Below, one piece after another: positions 16,054-23,322 of a stretch of 51,100 bases of DNA (position 1 is the stretch's first letter; each line of letters starts with the position of its first letter). The DNA comes from Bacteroidales bacterium. Its GTDB lineage: Bacteria; Bacteroidota; Bacteroidia; Bacteroidales; UBA932. The notes below the pieces were generated by a model. That model ran no database searches. It had not been told where the DNA came from and worked only from the letters and a program-made list of their open reading frames with translations. The stretch lies in NCBI GenBank assembly GCA_024398105.1, contig JAKSJP010000018.1:1-51100 (forward strand). The letters run 5' to 3'. The position numbers and the translations under genes are program-made.

Positions 16054-16170
16054 ATCACCGTCTGTCTCTTCATCGACGGCCCAAGGCAATCGAATATCAC
16101 CGTCCGTCTCTTCATCAACGGCCCAAAGCAATCGGAAACGACCGTCCGTCACTTGCTCATCGGTCGCCTA
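16054..16170 (+). repeat. Three-unit 42-bp tandem repeat
   Basis: The segment ACCGTCYGTC begins at 16057, 16099 and 16141, exactly 42 bp apart, each followed by a CTTCATCG-like stretch and CGGCCCAA...CAATCG. One further unit follows copy B at 17346-17385. The third unit overlaps the last codons and stop codon of the RAYT gene. Confidence 0.8.
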
Positions 16171-17047
16171 GGACTGCGTCGACTACTGCGTAGTCAAGTT
16201 GCAGGACTCGGACGATGCTTTTCAGCGAATAGCCGAATGACGTTGACCAGATCCGATTGGCGACTGTCAGCTTTTCGTTGAGCGTACAGTCTTGTAATTC
16301 CTTTCCGATTAGAGACTTACGTATTTCCTTGGCTTTCTTTCGAAGTTCTTTCATATTCAGGTCTTCGAGAAGCCGGCTCTGGCAATTCATCTTGATTGAA
16401 GTTGCGACTTCGTTTCTCTGATGCAGGAATGCTAGATACCGGTTGGGCGTTGCATACAGCTGATTGACAAATCTCCAGTCTATCCAGCAATGCGTCATAA
16501 TCATGCCTTTGTCATCGTATTCCCATTCATCCGGTATGTCTATGCGGGTATTCAGGGATTCCAACAGTGCCCGCCGTTTCAGGCGGCCGCATCTGGTACC
16601 ATGGTCAAACTCGGTTTCTGGTGTGAAGAAGATGTTGCCCGCGCCCCATGGGTAGGAAGAGGGGAGGTATGCGTAACCGGCTTTTATGCAGTTGCGCTGT
16701 ACGTACGCGATTGTTGTCATCAGCTGTTCTTCGCTTGTGATCGGATCCATGGAAGTCCTCAGGCTCCTTTTCTCAAGGCTTGTCAAAATGCGTGAAAGTT
16801 GCCTGTGGAAGATGATGCTGAACTTGCGACAGGCTTCGCGCTTGCCTTTTATGACCATATGGAAGTGGTTGGACATCAAGTTGATAGACAATATCTTGAC
16901 TCCGTAAAGGAAAGACAGCACTGCAGCGATGTTCATCGCTTGGACATAGTCGGTCACATCAATGAAAAGCTCCGAGCAGATCGTGCCGTCGGAGTAAAAA
17001 TGATAGCAATCTGTTATCGGGCGGTCAGCCCAGACATTTGTTTCCAT
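16157..17047 (-). CDS. REP-associated tyrosine transposase (RAYT, Y1/HUH family)
   Basis: A 296-residue protein of the IS200-like Y1 transposase superfamily. The HUH metal-binding motif is H61-F-H63 (NLMSNHFHMVI) and the catalytic tyrosine is most likely Y115 in IAYVQRNCIKAGY, the pattern typical of RAYTs rather than of IS200. The protein is longer than IS200 TnpA because of a C-terminal helical extension (about 190-296) with a MarR/HTH-like look. RAYTs cut and join single-stranded REP DNA and are normally single-copy, chromosomal and flanked by REPs. Here near-identical 146-bp repeats lie on both sides. The active-site residues are intact. The stop codon is within a repeat unit, so the repeat supplies the coding end. 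Confidence 0.85.
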   Translation of the reverse strand: METNVWADRPITDCYHFYSDGTICSELFIDVTDYVQAMNIAAVLSFLYGVKILSINLMSNHFHMVIKGKREACRKFSIIFHRQLSRILTSLEKRSLRTSMDPITSEEQLMTTIAYVQRNCIKAGYAYLPSSYPWGAGNIFFTPETEFDHGTRCGRLKRRALLESLNTRIDIPDEWEYDDKGMIMTHCWIDWRFVNQLYATPNRYLAFLHQRNEVATSIKMNCQSRLLEDLNMKELRKKAKEIRKSLIGKELQDCTLNEKLTVANRIWSTSFGYSLKSIVRVLQLDYAVVDAVLGDR

Positions 17048-17198
17048 AATATAGCAAGTTTAAATTTTCTAATTCTTCTCCCGACTTGCTACAGTATGGA
17101 TTCCAATGGCTATTTTAGGGATAATTTGTTGTAAATCAAAGTGCGGTTCGTGTTTTTTTGATCATGGTACCTCGAATTCCGGCCGGCAAGAGTGAAAA

Positions 17199-17344
17199 GT
17201 CAGCGGCAGCGAAAGTGCCATACGTTGCATAGAATGGGTATTACGTGCCGCTGTCCAAAAATGCCATTTTGGTCAGCGGCAGCCAATCCCTGTTCCAGTG
17301 CCTTCCAGTGGCATCCGCCTGCCGCTGTCTTTTCATCGGCGAAC
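17199..17344 (+). repeat. 146-bp REP-like repeat, copy B (flanks RAYT)
   Basis: Same orientation as copy A at 15893-16038 with 143 of 146 identical bases, located upstream of the RAYT start. It is followed by one unit of the 42-bp repeat (to about 17385). The rest of 17048-17198 is AT-rich RAYT promoter region plus one CATGGTACC site (17163-17171). Confidence 0.85.
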
Positions 17345-17402
17345 CAAAACAATCGGAAACGACCGTCCATCACTTCATCGGCGACTGGACGCCGTTCCGG
17401 CA

Positions 17403-17870
17403 CTAATAGATCTCCGGGTTCATTGCGGAGTATTCCTTGAAGAGCTCAAGGCATTCGGCGCGGCCGACTTCGGTGAGGAAGTCGCCGAGCTTCTCGCGGC
17501 CGCTGAAGATCTTGTCGAACTTGTCGTCGCGGAAGCCGATGCTGTCGTTGTCCTTGATGGTGCAGCCGTAGTAGATCTTGTCGATGTTGGCCCACATCAG
17601 GGCGCATAGGCACATGTTGCATGGCTCGCCGGTCGTGTAGATGGTGCAGCCGGTGAGGTCGTAGGTCCCGAGATTATGGCAGGTGTCGCGGATGGCTTCC
17701 ATCTCGCCGTGGCAGGTCGGGTCGTTCTTGAGGAGGACCCGGTTGTGACCTCTTCCTACTATTTCTCCGTCTTTTACGATGATAGATCCGAATGGACCTC
17801 CGTGGCCTTTCTGGATGCCTTCGCGGGCTTCCTGGATGGCCATTTCCATATATTCAAGGTGGCTTGGCAT
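17403..17870 (-). CDS. guaD: Guanine deaminase-like zinc deaminase
   Basis: A 155-residue cytidine-deaminase-fold enzyme. The zinc site is H54-G-E56 (CHGEMEAIR) and C84-x-x-C87 (EPCNMC). Length, the GGPFGSIIVKDG opening, the AIDSIGFRDD-like segment and the aromatic C-terminus (EIY) match bacterial guanine deaminase GuaD (guanine to xanthine plus ammonia) better than tRNA adenosine deaminase TadA. Context agrees: the divergent neighbours are xanthine phosphoribosyltransferase and a xanthine permease, which would handle the product. The start codon is a few bases from a weak -7-like element (17878-17885, minus strand). Confidence 0.8.
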   Translation of the reverse strand: MPSHLEYMEMAIQEAREGIQKGHGGPFGSIIVKDGEIVGRGHNRVLLKNDPTCHGEMEAIRDTCHNLGTYDLTGCTIYTTGEPCNMCLCALMWANIDKIYYGCTIKDNDSIGFRDDKFDKIFSGREKLGDFLTEVGRAECLELFKEYSAMNPEIY

Positions 17871-17919
17871 AATGTTGCTAATTTAGCTTATTTATTTAGA
17901 ATTAATTGAGCATAATGAT

Positions 17920-17927
17920 TATATTTG
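17920..17927 (+). promoter_or_regulatory. -7 element (TATATTTG) for xanthine salvage genes
   Basis: Matches TAnnTTTG, 22 bases before the ATG at 17950. The leader is too short to hold a purine riboswitch, unlike xpt of Firmicutes. Confidence 0.6.
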
Positions 17928-17949
17928 TATTACTAACCCCAATTTCATT

Positions 17950-18570
17950 ATGAATTTCCTCGAAGAAAAGATTCTGCAGGATGGGTCCATCAAAGAGGGC
18001 AACATCCTAAAGGTTGACAGTTTCCTGAACCACCAGATCGATATCGACATCATGCGCCAGATGGCCTACGAGTTCAAACGCAGGTTCCGTGGCGTCGAGG
18101 TCAACAAGATTCTGACAATCGAGGCCAGCGGTATCGCTATCGCGACTCTTCTGGGACATCTCTATGACGTCCCTGTGGTCTTCGCCAAGAAGAGCCAGAC
18201 TGCGAACAGCACAGACGACAAATACGTTTCTGAAGCCTATTCATTCACTCACAAGAAGATGAACAACGTCTTCATCTCGCGTCCTTACCTCCATGCGACT
18301 GACAAGGTCCTCATCGTCGATGACTTCCTCGCTGACGGACAGGCTGCCCATGCTCTGATCGACCTTGTGCATCAGGCAGGCGGTACAGTTGCCGGAATCG
18401 GTATCGCAGTCGAGAAGGGACAGCAGAAGGGTGGTGCCATGCTCCGCGAGGAGGGCTTCAGGGTCGAGTCGATCGCGATCGTCGAATCGATGGACTGGCA
18501 GACTCAGACCATCAAGTTCCGTGACCAGCCGGCTCAGCCGCTCCAGAACCCTAACCTCAAGATCGGTTAA
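17950..18570 (+). CDS. xpt: Xanthine phosphoribosyltransferase
   Basis: A 206-residue cytoplasmic enzyme converting xanthine and PRPP to XMP. It follows the Xpt family nearly end to end: LKVDSFLNHQID near the N-terminus, LTIEASGIAIA, and the PRPP-binding loop VLIVDDFLADGQAA at about 119-132. Length is slightly above the usual 190-195 because of a short C-terminal tail. It heads a probable two-gene unit with the xanthine permease 93 bp downstream; the gap contains an inverted repeat at 18580-18610 that could lower expression of the second gene. Confidence 0.92.
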   Translation: MNFLEEKILQDGSIKEGNILKVDSFLNHQIDIDIMRQMAYEFKRRFRGVEVNKILTIEASGIAIATLLGHLYDVPVVFAKKSQTANSTDDKYVSEAYSFTHKKMNNVFISRPYLHATDKVLIVDDFLADGQAAHALIDLVHQAGGTVAGIGIAVEKGQQKGGAMLREEGFRVESIAIVESMDWQTQTIKFRDQPAQPLQNPNLKIG

Positions 18571-18579
18571 GACTGGGTT

Positions 18580-18610
18580 CATGGTACCGGCCCTCGGGCA
18601 GGGTACCATG
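18580..18610. repeat. Inverted pair of GGTACCATG repeats
   Basis: CATGGTACC (18580-18588) and GGTACCATG (18602-18610) face each other across 13 bp that contain GCCC/GGGC. The 17-mer TCGGGCAGGGTACCATG (18594-18610) occurs again, exactly, at 14839-14855. Placed between xpt and the permease gene it could form a hairpin in the mRNA, but there is no T run. Confidence 0.7.
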
Positions 18611-18663
18611 ATCCTACGACATCCGGAAATACTGACGACAACCAGCAACTAAAACCAATCAAT

Positions 18664-19968
18664 ATGGACAAATCTTCCAGCAACATCTATCAGCTTGACG
18701 GACGTGTACCTGTGCTTCAGGCTGTGCCATTCGGACTCCAGCACGTGCTGGCCATGTTCGTTTCGAACATCACTCCGATCATCATTCTCGCAAACATCGT
18801 CGGCATCTCGCCTGAACTCAGCGCTGCTCTCGTGCAGAACTGTATGGTGATCGCCGGTATCGGTACTCTCGTCCAGCTCTATCCTGTCTGGAGGGTCGGT
18901 TCACGCCTCCCGATCGTCATGGGTATCAGCTTCACCTTCCTTTCGCTTGCGATCTTCATCGGTACGACCCAGGGTATGGGTGTGCTCATGGGAGCTGTAG
19001 TGATAGGTGGTATCTTCGAGGGTCTCCTCGGCCTTTTCGCTAAGCATTGGATCAAGATCATCGCTCCGGTCGTTGCGGCTACAGTCGTCACCGCCATCGG
19101 TTTCTCACTTCTTCCTATCGGTGCGAATTCTTTCGCCGGTGGCCAGGATGCTGCTGATTTCGGTGCTGCCCACAACTGGATCGTCGGTACCGTCACATTG
19201 CTGACCTGCCTTGGCTGCCAGGTGTTCGGAAAGGGCTTCTTCCGCTCGCTTTCAGTGCTCATCGGCCTTATCGTCGGCTATATCCTGTCTGTCTGCATGG
19301 GCATGGTTGATTTCTCAGGACTCAACGGCGTCGGTTTCATCTCGCTTCCAAAGATCCTTCCTTTCAAGCTCGAGTTCGACCTTGGCGCTATCCTTTCTGT
19401 AATCGCAATCTTCTGTGTATCAGCTACTGAGACTATCGGTGACACATCTGCTCTCTGCTCAGGTGCCCTCAAGCGCCTTCCTACAGACCGCGAGCTCGGT
19501 GCATCTATCTCATGCGACGGTTTCGTCAGCTCGATTGCCGGTATCTTCGGATGTACCCCTATTACTTCATTCTCACAGAATGTCGGTCTCGCATCTATCT
19601 CAGGCGTAGTGAACAGATTCGCTATCGCTACCGGTGCCTGCATCATGATCCTTGGCGGTATCTTCCCAGCTGTCGGAACAATCCTTACAACCATCCCTCA
19701 GGCTGTCCTCGGTGGATGTACTATCATGATGTTCGGCTCGATCATGTTCGCCGGCTTCGGAATGCTTGCAAAGTGTGGCTTCAACGACCGCAACATGGTC
19801 ATCGTCGCCCTCTCGCTCAGTATCGGTCTCGGCTTCACCCAGGCCAGCGCGATGTTCAACATCTTCCCTCAGATCATCCGTACAGTCTTTGCTGAGAACT
19901 GCGTCGCAGTAGTATTCCTCCTCGCAGTCATCCTCAACCTTGTACTCCCAAAGTCAAAGGAAGCTTAA
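18664..19968 (+). CDS. pbuX: Xanthine permease (NCS2/NAT family)
   Basis: A 434-residue inner-membrane protein with 12-14 hydrophobic segments. It belongs to the nucleobase-cation symporter 2 family: the opening FGLQHVLAMFVSNITPIII, the ATETIGDTSAL motif (substrate-binding Glu) and TSFSQNVGLASISGVVNR are characteristic of xanthine/uric-acid permeases such as PbuX. It imports xanthine by proton symport for use by Xpt upstream. Full length. A strong intrinsic terminator follows at 19998-20030. Confidence 0.92.
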   Translation: MDKSSSNIYQLDGRVPVLQAVPFGLQHVLAMFVSNITPIIILANIVGISPELSAALVQNCMVIAGIGTLVQLYPVWRVGSRLPIVMGISFTFLSLAIFIGTTQGMGVLMGAVVIGGIFEGLLGLFAKHWIKIIAPVVAATVVTAIGFSLLPIGANSFAGGQDAADFGAAHNWIVGTVTLLTCLGCQVFGKGFFRSLSVLIGLIVGYILSVCMGMVDFSGLNGVGFISLPKILPFKLEFDLGAILSVIAIFCVSATETIGDTSALCSGALKRLPTDRELGASISCDGFVSSIAGIFGCTPITSFSQNVGLASISGVVNRFAIATGACIMILGGIFPAVGTILTTIPQAVLGGCTIMMFGSIMFAGFGMLAKCGFNDRNMVIVALSLSIGLGFTQASAMFNIFPQIIRTVFAENCVAVVFLLAVILNLVLPKSKEA

Positions 19969-19997
19969 TCGCTTGACTTTTAGTATTTTATACATTT

Positions 19998-20030
19998 CCC
20001 TGTAGTGCGTCTTTCACTACAGGGATTTTT
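19998..20030 (+). terminator. Intrinsic terminator after xanthine permease
   Basis: CCCTGTAGTG pairs perfectly with CACTACAGGG around a seven-base loop, followed by A and five T. Confidence 0.9.
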
Positions 20031-20051
20031 GTATAATATCGCAAAATGAAT

Positions 20052-20059
20052 TATATTTG
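20052..20059 (+). promoter_or_regulatory. -7 element (TATATTTG) for LysE gene
   Basis: Matches TAnnTTTG and lies 18 bases before the ATG at 20078. Confidence 0.6.
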
Positions 20060-20077
20060 TGTATAACCGACGATTAT

Positions 20078-20665
20078 ATGCCAATCCATCTTCTTCCTTC
20101 GCTGCTTATCTCGCTTTTTGCGGTGGGATACACTCCTGGCCCTGCGAATATCTTTGCGCTGTCGTGCGCAATGGCGCATGGCAGAAGGAATGCTATGAAG
20201 GCGTGGGTCGGTCTTCTCTGCGGCTTCTGTATCGCAGCGCTGCTGGCTGCGGCCGCGGTCCATCTGGTCGGGATGGCGATAGGACCGTACATCAGCCTGG
20301 TGAAATATCTCGGCGCGGCCTACATCCTCTATCTTGCGTGGAAGACCTATAAGGCAAGCATTACCGACAGGAGCGATGTCGGATGCACGTTCTGGGACGG
20401 GTTCATGGTACAGCTCACCAACGCCAAGATGATACTTTTCGACCTGACTGTCTATTCGACGTTCGTGCTGCCTTATTCGGAAAAGTTCATCGATCTGCTG
20501 CCTGTCGCGGCGCTCCTGCTGATCGCGGGACCTGGTGCGAACCTGCTCTGGCTCGTCGCCGGTTCAGTCCTCAGGCCGTTCGTCGCCAAGAATCAGAGGA
20601 CGGTCGACGTCGTCATGGCTATGGCGCTCGTCGCATGTGCCCTGATGATCCTGCTGCGTAGCTAG
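20078..20665 (+). CDS. LysE/RhtB-family exporter
   Basis: A 195-residue inner-membrane protein with six hydrophobic segments. The family signature TPGPANIFALS near residues 19-29 and the later QLTNAKMILF segment mark it as LysE/RhtB type; such proteins export amino acids or related small molecules by proton exchange. Substrate unknown. The start at 20078 is used because the longer frame would begin before the transcript. Single-gene unit, convergent with the small secreted protein at 20692. Confidence 0.85.
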   Translation: MPIHLLPSLLISLFAVGYTPGPANIFALSCAMAHGRRNAMKAWVGLLCGFCIAALLAAAAVHLVGMAIGPYISLVKYLGAAYILYLAWKTYKASITDRSDVGCTFWDGFMVQLTNAKMILFDLTVYSTFVLPYSEKFIDLLPVAALLLIAGPGANLLWLVAGSVLRPFVAKNQRTVDVVMAMALVACALMILLRS

Positions 20666-20691
20666 CCCACGCCTGATGTCCGCCGTCCTGG

Positions 20692-21210
20692 CTAGTCCCC
20701 GTATTTCGGGTCCTTCAGAGCGGCGATGGTCGTGATAGGCTTGGTCAATGCTTTCTTCTGGAGGAAAGAGTAGTGGTGGGCGCTGGCCCTCTTGTCCAGC
20801 TCGGCTTCTCCCAGGACGAAAGTGAAGCCCTCCAGCCTCTTGCTGAACTCGCTCTTGCAGAATTCCACATCTCCGTCTGAGATGATCATCTTGAAGACAT
20901 CAGCCTTGTAGAAGGTGATGTTGGTCGCGCCTTCCCTGAATGTGACGCTCTCCTTGACCTCGGCCTCCTCGTACCACTCGAGCATCTTCTCCAGCTTGGC
21001 GATCGCAGAAGCCTTGTTCTTGCCAAGGGTGAAGCTCAGGATATGGTTGGTCTCAGTGTCAAGAGAGTTGAAGACAAACGCGGAATCGTTCCATGTGATC
21101 GTGCACCAGTTGTCTTTATAGATACGGTCGGCTTTGCTTTGCTTTGCAGACTGGGCAAATGCGGGCGCAAAAAGGAACAGGACGGAAAGCGTAAGGATAA
21201 GATGTTTCAT
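20692..21210 (-). CDS. Small secreted protein of unknown function
   Basis: A 172-residue protein with a clear signal peptide (MKHLILT..., cleaved near APAFAQ). The mature part is rich in Lys, Glu and aromatic residues and I do not recognise it; the predicted pattern is mixed alpha/beta without repeats. Start chosen at 21210 for the signal peptide. Unusually for this window it has a strong Shine-Dalgarno, AAGGAGGT (21214-21221), and the start codon is the ATG of one GGTACCATG repeat. A -7 element TATATTTG is at 21241-21248 on the minus strand. Confidence 0.75.
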   Translation of the reverse strand: MKHLILTLSVLFLFAPAFAQSAKQSKADRIYKDNWCTITWNDSAFVFNSLDTETNHILSFTLGKNKASAIAKLEKMLEWYEEAEVKESVTFREGATNITFYKADVFKMIISDGDVEFCKSEFSKRLEGFTFVLGEAELDKRASAHHYSFLQKKALTKPITTIAALKDPKYGD

Positions 21211-21240
21211 GGTACCTCCTTGAAATTGATGTGACTTTTG

Positions 21241-21248
21241 CAAATATA
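21241..21248 (-). promoter_or_regulatory. -7 element (TATATTTG), minus strand
   Basis: 31 bases upstream of the secreted-protein start codon and directly after the hairpin at 21254-21282 in the direction of transcription. Confidence 0.6.
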
Positions 21249-21249
21249 G

Positions 21250-21331
21250 CAAAAACCCTGTCGTCCGCAAGGCAACAGGGTTATAGCGTAAAGTAGATAG
21301 TGTGTATAAATTTGTGAATATTTGTTTTTCG
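21250..21331 (-). ncRNA. Candidate ~80-nt small RNA or attenuated leader
   Basis: A minus-strand -7 element TATATTTG (21337-21344) is followed about 75 bases later by an intrinsic terminator: AACCCTGT (21275-21282) pairs with ACAGGGTT (21254-21261) around 13 bases, then five T on the minus strand. No open frame of note lies between. It could be a free-standing small RNA or an attenuator for the secreted-protein gene, which has a second promoter after the hairpin. Confidence 0.45.
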
Positions 21332-21403
21332 TTGTGCAAATATAATATCGTTTAATCGTTTTAACAAAATAAATGTCTTAATATTTTTAATAATATTTGC
21401 CGT

Positions 21404-21946
21404 ATGGAAAGCAATCTTTATATCCGCGACGCGCGACCCTCTGATGCTCAGCTGATTGCGTGGACAATCCTGACCGCGATGGGCCTGGAGGAAGATCTCG
21501 TTCCGCATATGGCCGAGATCACAATCCGCGAGGATACGTTATATTCATGGTGCCGAGCACGGATTGCGGTGCTCGACGGAACGCCTGCGGGTTGCCTGAT
21601 CTCGTATCCGGGAGAGGAGTATATGCAATACAGGAACGCGACATGGCGCATGTTCCGTCCGTTCGAGAATGACGAGCTGGCGGACTTCGACCTTGAGACT
21701 TTTCCGGGGGAGTACTACCTCGACTCGCTGGCCGTCAAGCCTGAATTCAGGGGCCGGGGCCTGGGAAAGGCCTTGCTTCTCGACGGCGTCGCAAAGGCCC
21801 ATTCGATGGGTTACGACAAGGTGACCCTGATTGCCGAGACGGATCATCCTCATCTTCGTGAGTTCTATAACAGCTGCGGTTTCATGGAATTCGGCGACCT
21901 GCTTTTCTTCGGAGATGACTATAAGAGGATGGAGTACATCGGTTAG
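21404..21946 (+). CDS. GNAT-family N-acetyltransferase
   Basis: A 180-residue protein with the GNAT fold. The acetyl-CoA-binding motif A is visible as VKPEFRGRGLGKALL at about residues 109-123, followed by the usual late segment HPHLREFYNSCGF. It transfers an acetyl group to an unknown amine substrate. A TATTTG-type -7 element (21391-21399, with a three-base spacer) ends four bases before the ATG, so the mRNA should be leaderless. Single-gene unit. Confidence 0.85.
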   Translation: MESNLYIRDARPSDAQLIAWTILTAMGLEEDLVPHMAEITIREDTLYSWCRARIAVLDGTPAGCLISYPGEEYMQYRNATWRMFRPFENDELADFDLETFPGEYYLDSLAVKPEFRGRGLGKALLLDGVAKAHSMGYDKVTLIAETDHPHLREFYNSCGFMEFGDLLFFGDDYKRMEYIG

Positions 21947-21991
21947 GCATGGAAATCTATGGCTGACTTTGCACTATTTCAAAATATTGCC

Positions 21992-21999
21992 TAATTTTG
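21992..21999 (+). promoter_or_regulatory. -7 element (TAATTTTG) for aldolase gene
   Basis: Matches TAnnTTTG, 34 bases before the ATG at 22034. Confidence 0.55.
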
Positions 22000-22033
22000 C
22001 AGCCCTCAATAAGATGAATTTAACAGATTGACT

Positions 22034-22981
22034 ATGTTTATCAAAGATATCAAGGTGCTTGACTGCACTATCCGCGACGGCGGTCTGATGAATAAGTGGC
22101 AGTTCAGCAAGGAACTTGTCAAGGCTGTCTATGACGCTGACGTCGCAGCTGGAATCGATGTGATGGAAATCGGCTATATCAGCAGCGAGGACCAGTTCCC
22201 ACGTGGCGAGTACGGCCCATGGAAATTCTGCGCTGAGGATGATCTCCGCGAGATCGTAGGCGACAACAACACGGACATGAAGCTTTCAGTGATGGCTGAC
22301 ATCGGCCGTATCAAGTACGACGACATCCGTCCTAAGTCAGAGAGCGTGGTGGACCTTTTCCGTGTCGCTTGCTACGACTATCAGATCGACAAGGCTATCG
22401 AGCTTGCACATCATGTGATGGACAAGGGCTATGATGCTACTATCAACCTCATGGCTGTCTCAAAGGTCAATGACCGTGCTCTCGACCAGGTACTCGCGGA
22501 CGTCGCTGCATCACGCGTCGGTACATTCTACCTCGTCGACAGCTTCGGAAGCCTCTATTCTGAGGATATGCACAGCCTCGTGGAGAAGTACCAGAAGGCT
22601 CTTCCTGGCAAGACCATCGGTTTCCACGGACACAACAACACCCAGCTTGCGTTCGCCAACACCATCGAGTGCCTCATCAAGGGCGTACGTATGGTCGACG
22701 CAACTATGCTCGGTCTCGGCCGTGGCGCAGGCAACTGTCCTCTCGAGCTTCTTCTTTCGTTCCTCAAGAACCCTAAGTACCACTCGCTTCCTGTCATCAA
22801 GTGTATCCAGGACTATATCAAGCCTCTCCAGAAGGATCTCAGCTGGGGCTACTTCATCCCTTACATGATAACAGGCGCACAGAACGACCACCCACGTTCA
22901 GCAATGGCCTGGATGGCCGGCGAGAACCGCGACGACTATGTCGCTTACTACGAGTCGGTCGTCACCAACAAGGAAGTCTAA
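22034..22981 (+). CDS. HMGL-like aldolase (DRE-TIM metallolyase)
   Basis: A 315-residue cytoplasmic TIM-barrel enzyme. The DRE-TIM signature is present: LDCTIRDGG at residues 8-16 and GFHGHNN in the later metal-binding strand. Relatives include 4-hydroxy-2-oxovalerate aldolase, homocitrate synthase and HMG-CoA lyase; the length and the absence of a C-terminal communication domain suggest an aldolase of the type found alone in many Bacteroidales. The precise substrate is not evident and no acetaldehyde dehydrogenase partner is nearby. The ATG at 22034 is preferred over a TTG at 22028. An intrinsic terminator follows eight bases after the stop. Confidence 0.82.
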   Translation: MFIKDIKVLDCTIRDGGLMNKWQFSKELVKAVYDADVAAGIDVMEIGYISSEDQFPRGEYGPWKFCAEDDLREIVGDNNTDMKLSVMADIGRIKYDDIRPKSESVVDLFRVACYDYQIDKAIELAHHVMDKGYDATINLMAVSKVNDRALDQVLADVAASRVGTFYLVDSFGSLYSEDMHSLVEKYQKALPGKTIGFHGHNNTQLAFANTIECLIKGVRMVDATMLGLGRGAGNCPLELLLSFLKNPKYHSLPVIKCIQDYIKPLQKDLSWGYFIPYMITGAQNDHPRSAMAWMAGENRDDYVAYYESVVTNKEV

Positions 22982-22988
22982 ATAAAGG

Positions 22989-23012
22989 CCGACCCTCTGG
23001 TCGGTCTTTTTT
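22989..23012 (+). terminator. Intrinsic terminator after aldolase
   Basis: CCGACC-CTCT-GGTCGG followed by TCTTTTTT. It is the first of a run of hairpins; the tandem array at 23013-23125 continues the pattern. Confidence 0.88.
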
Positions 23013-23125
23013 ATGTGGCATATCGCCAGGGTGGCGTTTTTATGTAGCATATCGCTAGGGCGGCGTTTTTATGTAGCATATCGCCAAGGTGGCGTTTTTT
23101 ATGTAGCACATCGCCAGGGCGGCAG
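23013..23125 (+). repeat. Four-unit ~29-bp tandem array of hairpin-plus-T-run units
   Basis: Units start at 23013, 23042, 23071 and 23101, each reading ATGTRGCAYATCGC... Each contains a small hairpin (CGCC-NGG-GGCG type) and the first three end in five or six T. Units differ at one to three positions, including paired changes within the stem region. Confidence 0.85.
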
Positions 23126-23170
23126 GCAGTAGCTTTGTATTTGTGTTTGCCGTGGGGCGATAGATTCTGG

Positions 23171-23322
23171 TTTTTGCAAAACGGAGTGCATGGAAAACCA
23201 TGTTCTGTGCACTTGGTGGCACATTGTCATGCACTCCTGGCACTGTCAGGCCTGCGAGTGCACGCGAAACGCTATTACAGGGCCGTAGGATGATGGTCGG
23301 TATGCACTCCGATTTGCAAAAA
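23171..23322. repeat. ~150-bp element bounded by inverted repeats
   Basis: The segment at 23171-23192 (TTTTTGCAAAAC then GGAGTGCATG) is the inverse of 23301-23322 at 20 of 22 positions. Inside, GGAGTGCATG (23183-23192) also faces CATGCACTCC (23228-23237). It looks like a small non-coding mobile element or a relic of one; no gene is inside. Confidence 0.6.

Noticed and set aside
15939-16193. Plus-strand open frame across the REP-like repeats
   Set aside because: Made almost wholly of the 146-bp and 42-bp repeats; its counterpart in copy B differs in frame and end.
16157-17047. IS200/IS605 insertion sequence
   Set aside because: The protein has the RAYT-type length and tyrosine context, there is no TnpB, and the flanking sequences are REP-like repeats rather than IS ends.
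17950-18570. Purine riboswitch before xpt
   Set aside because: Only 22 bases lie between the -7 element and the start codon, far too few for the aptamer.
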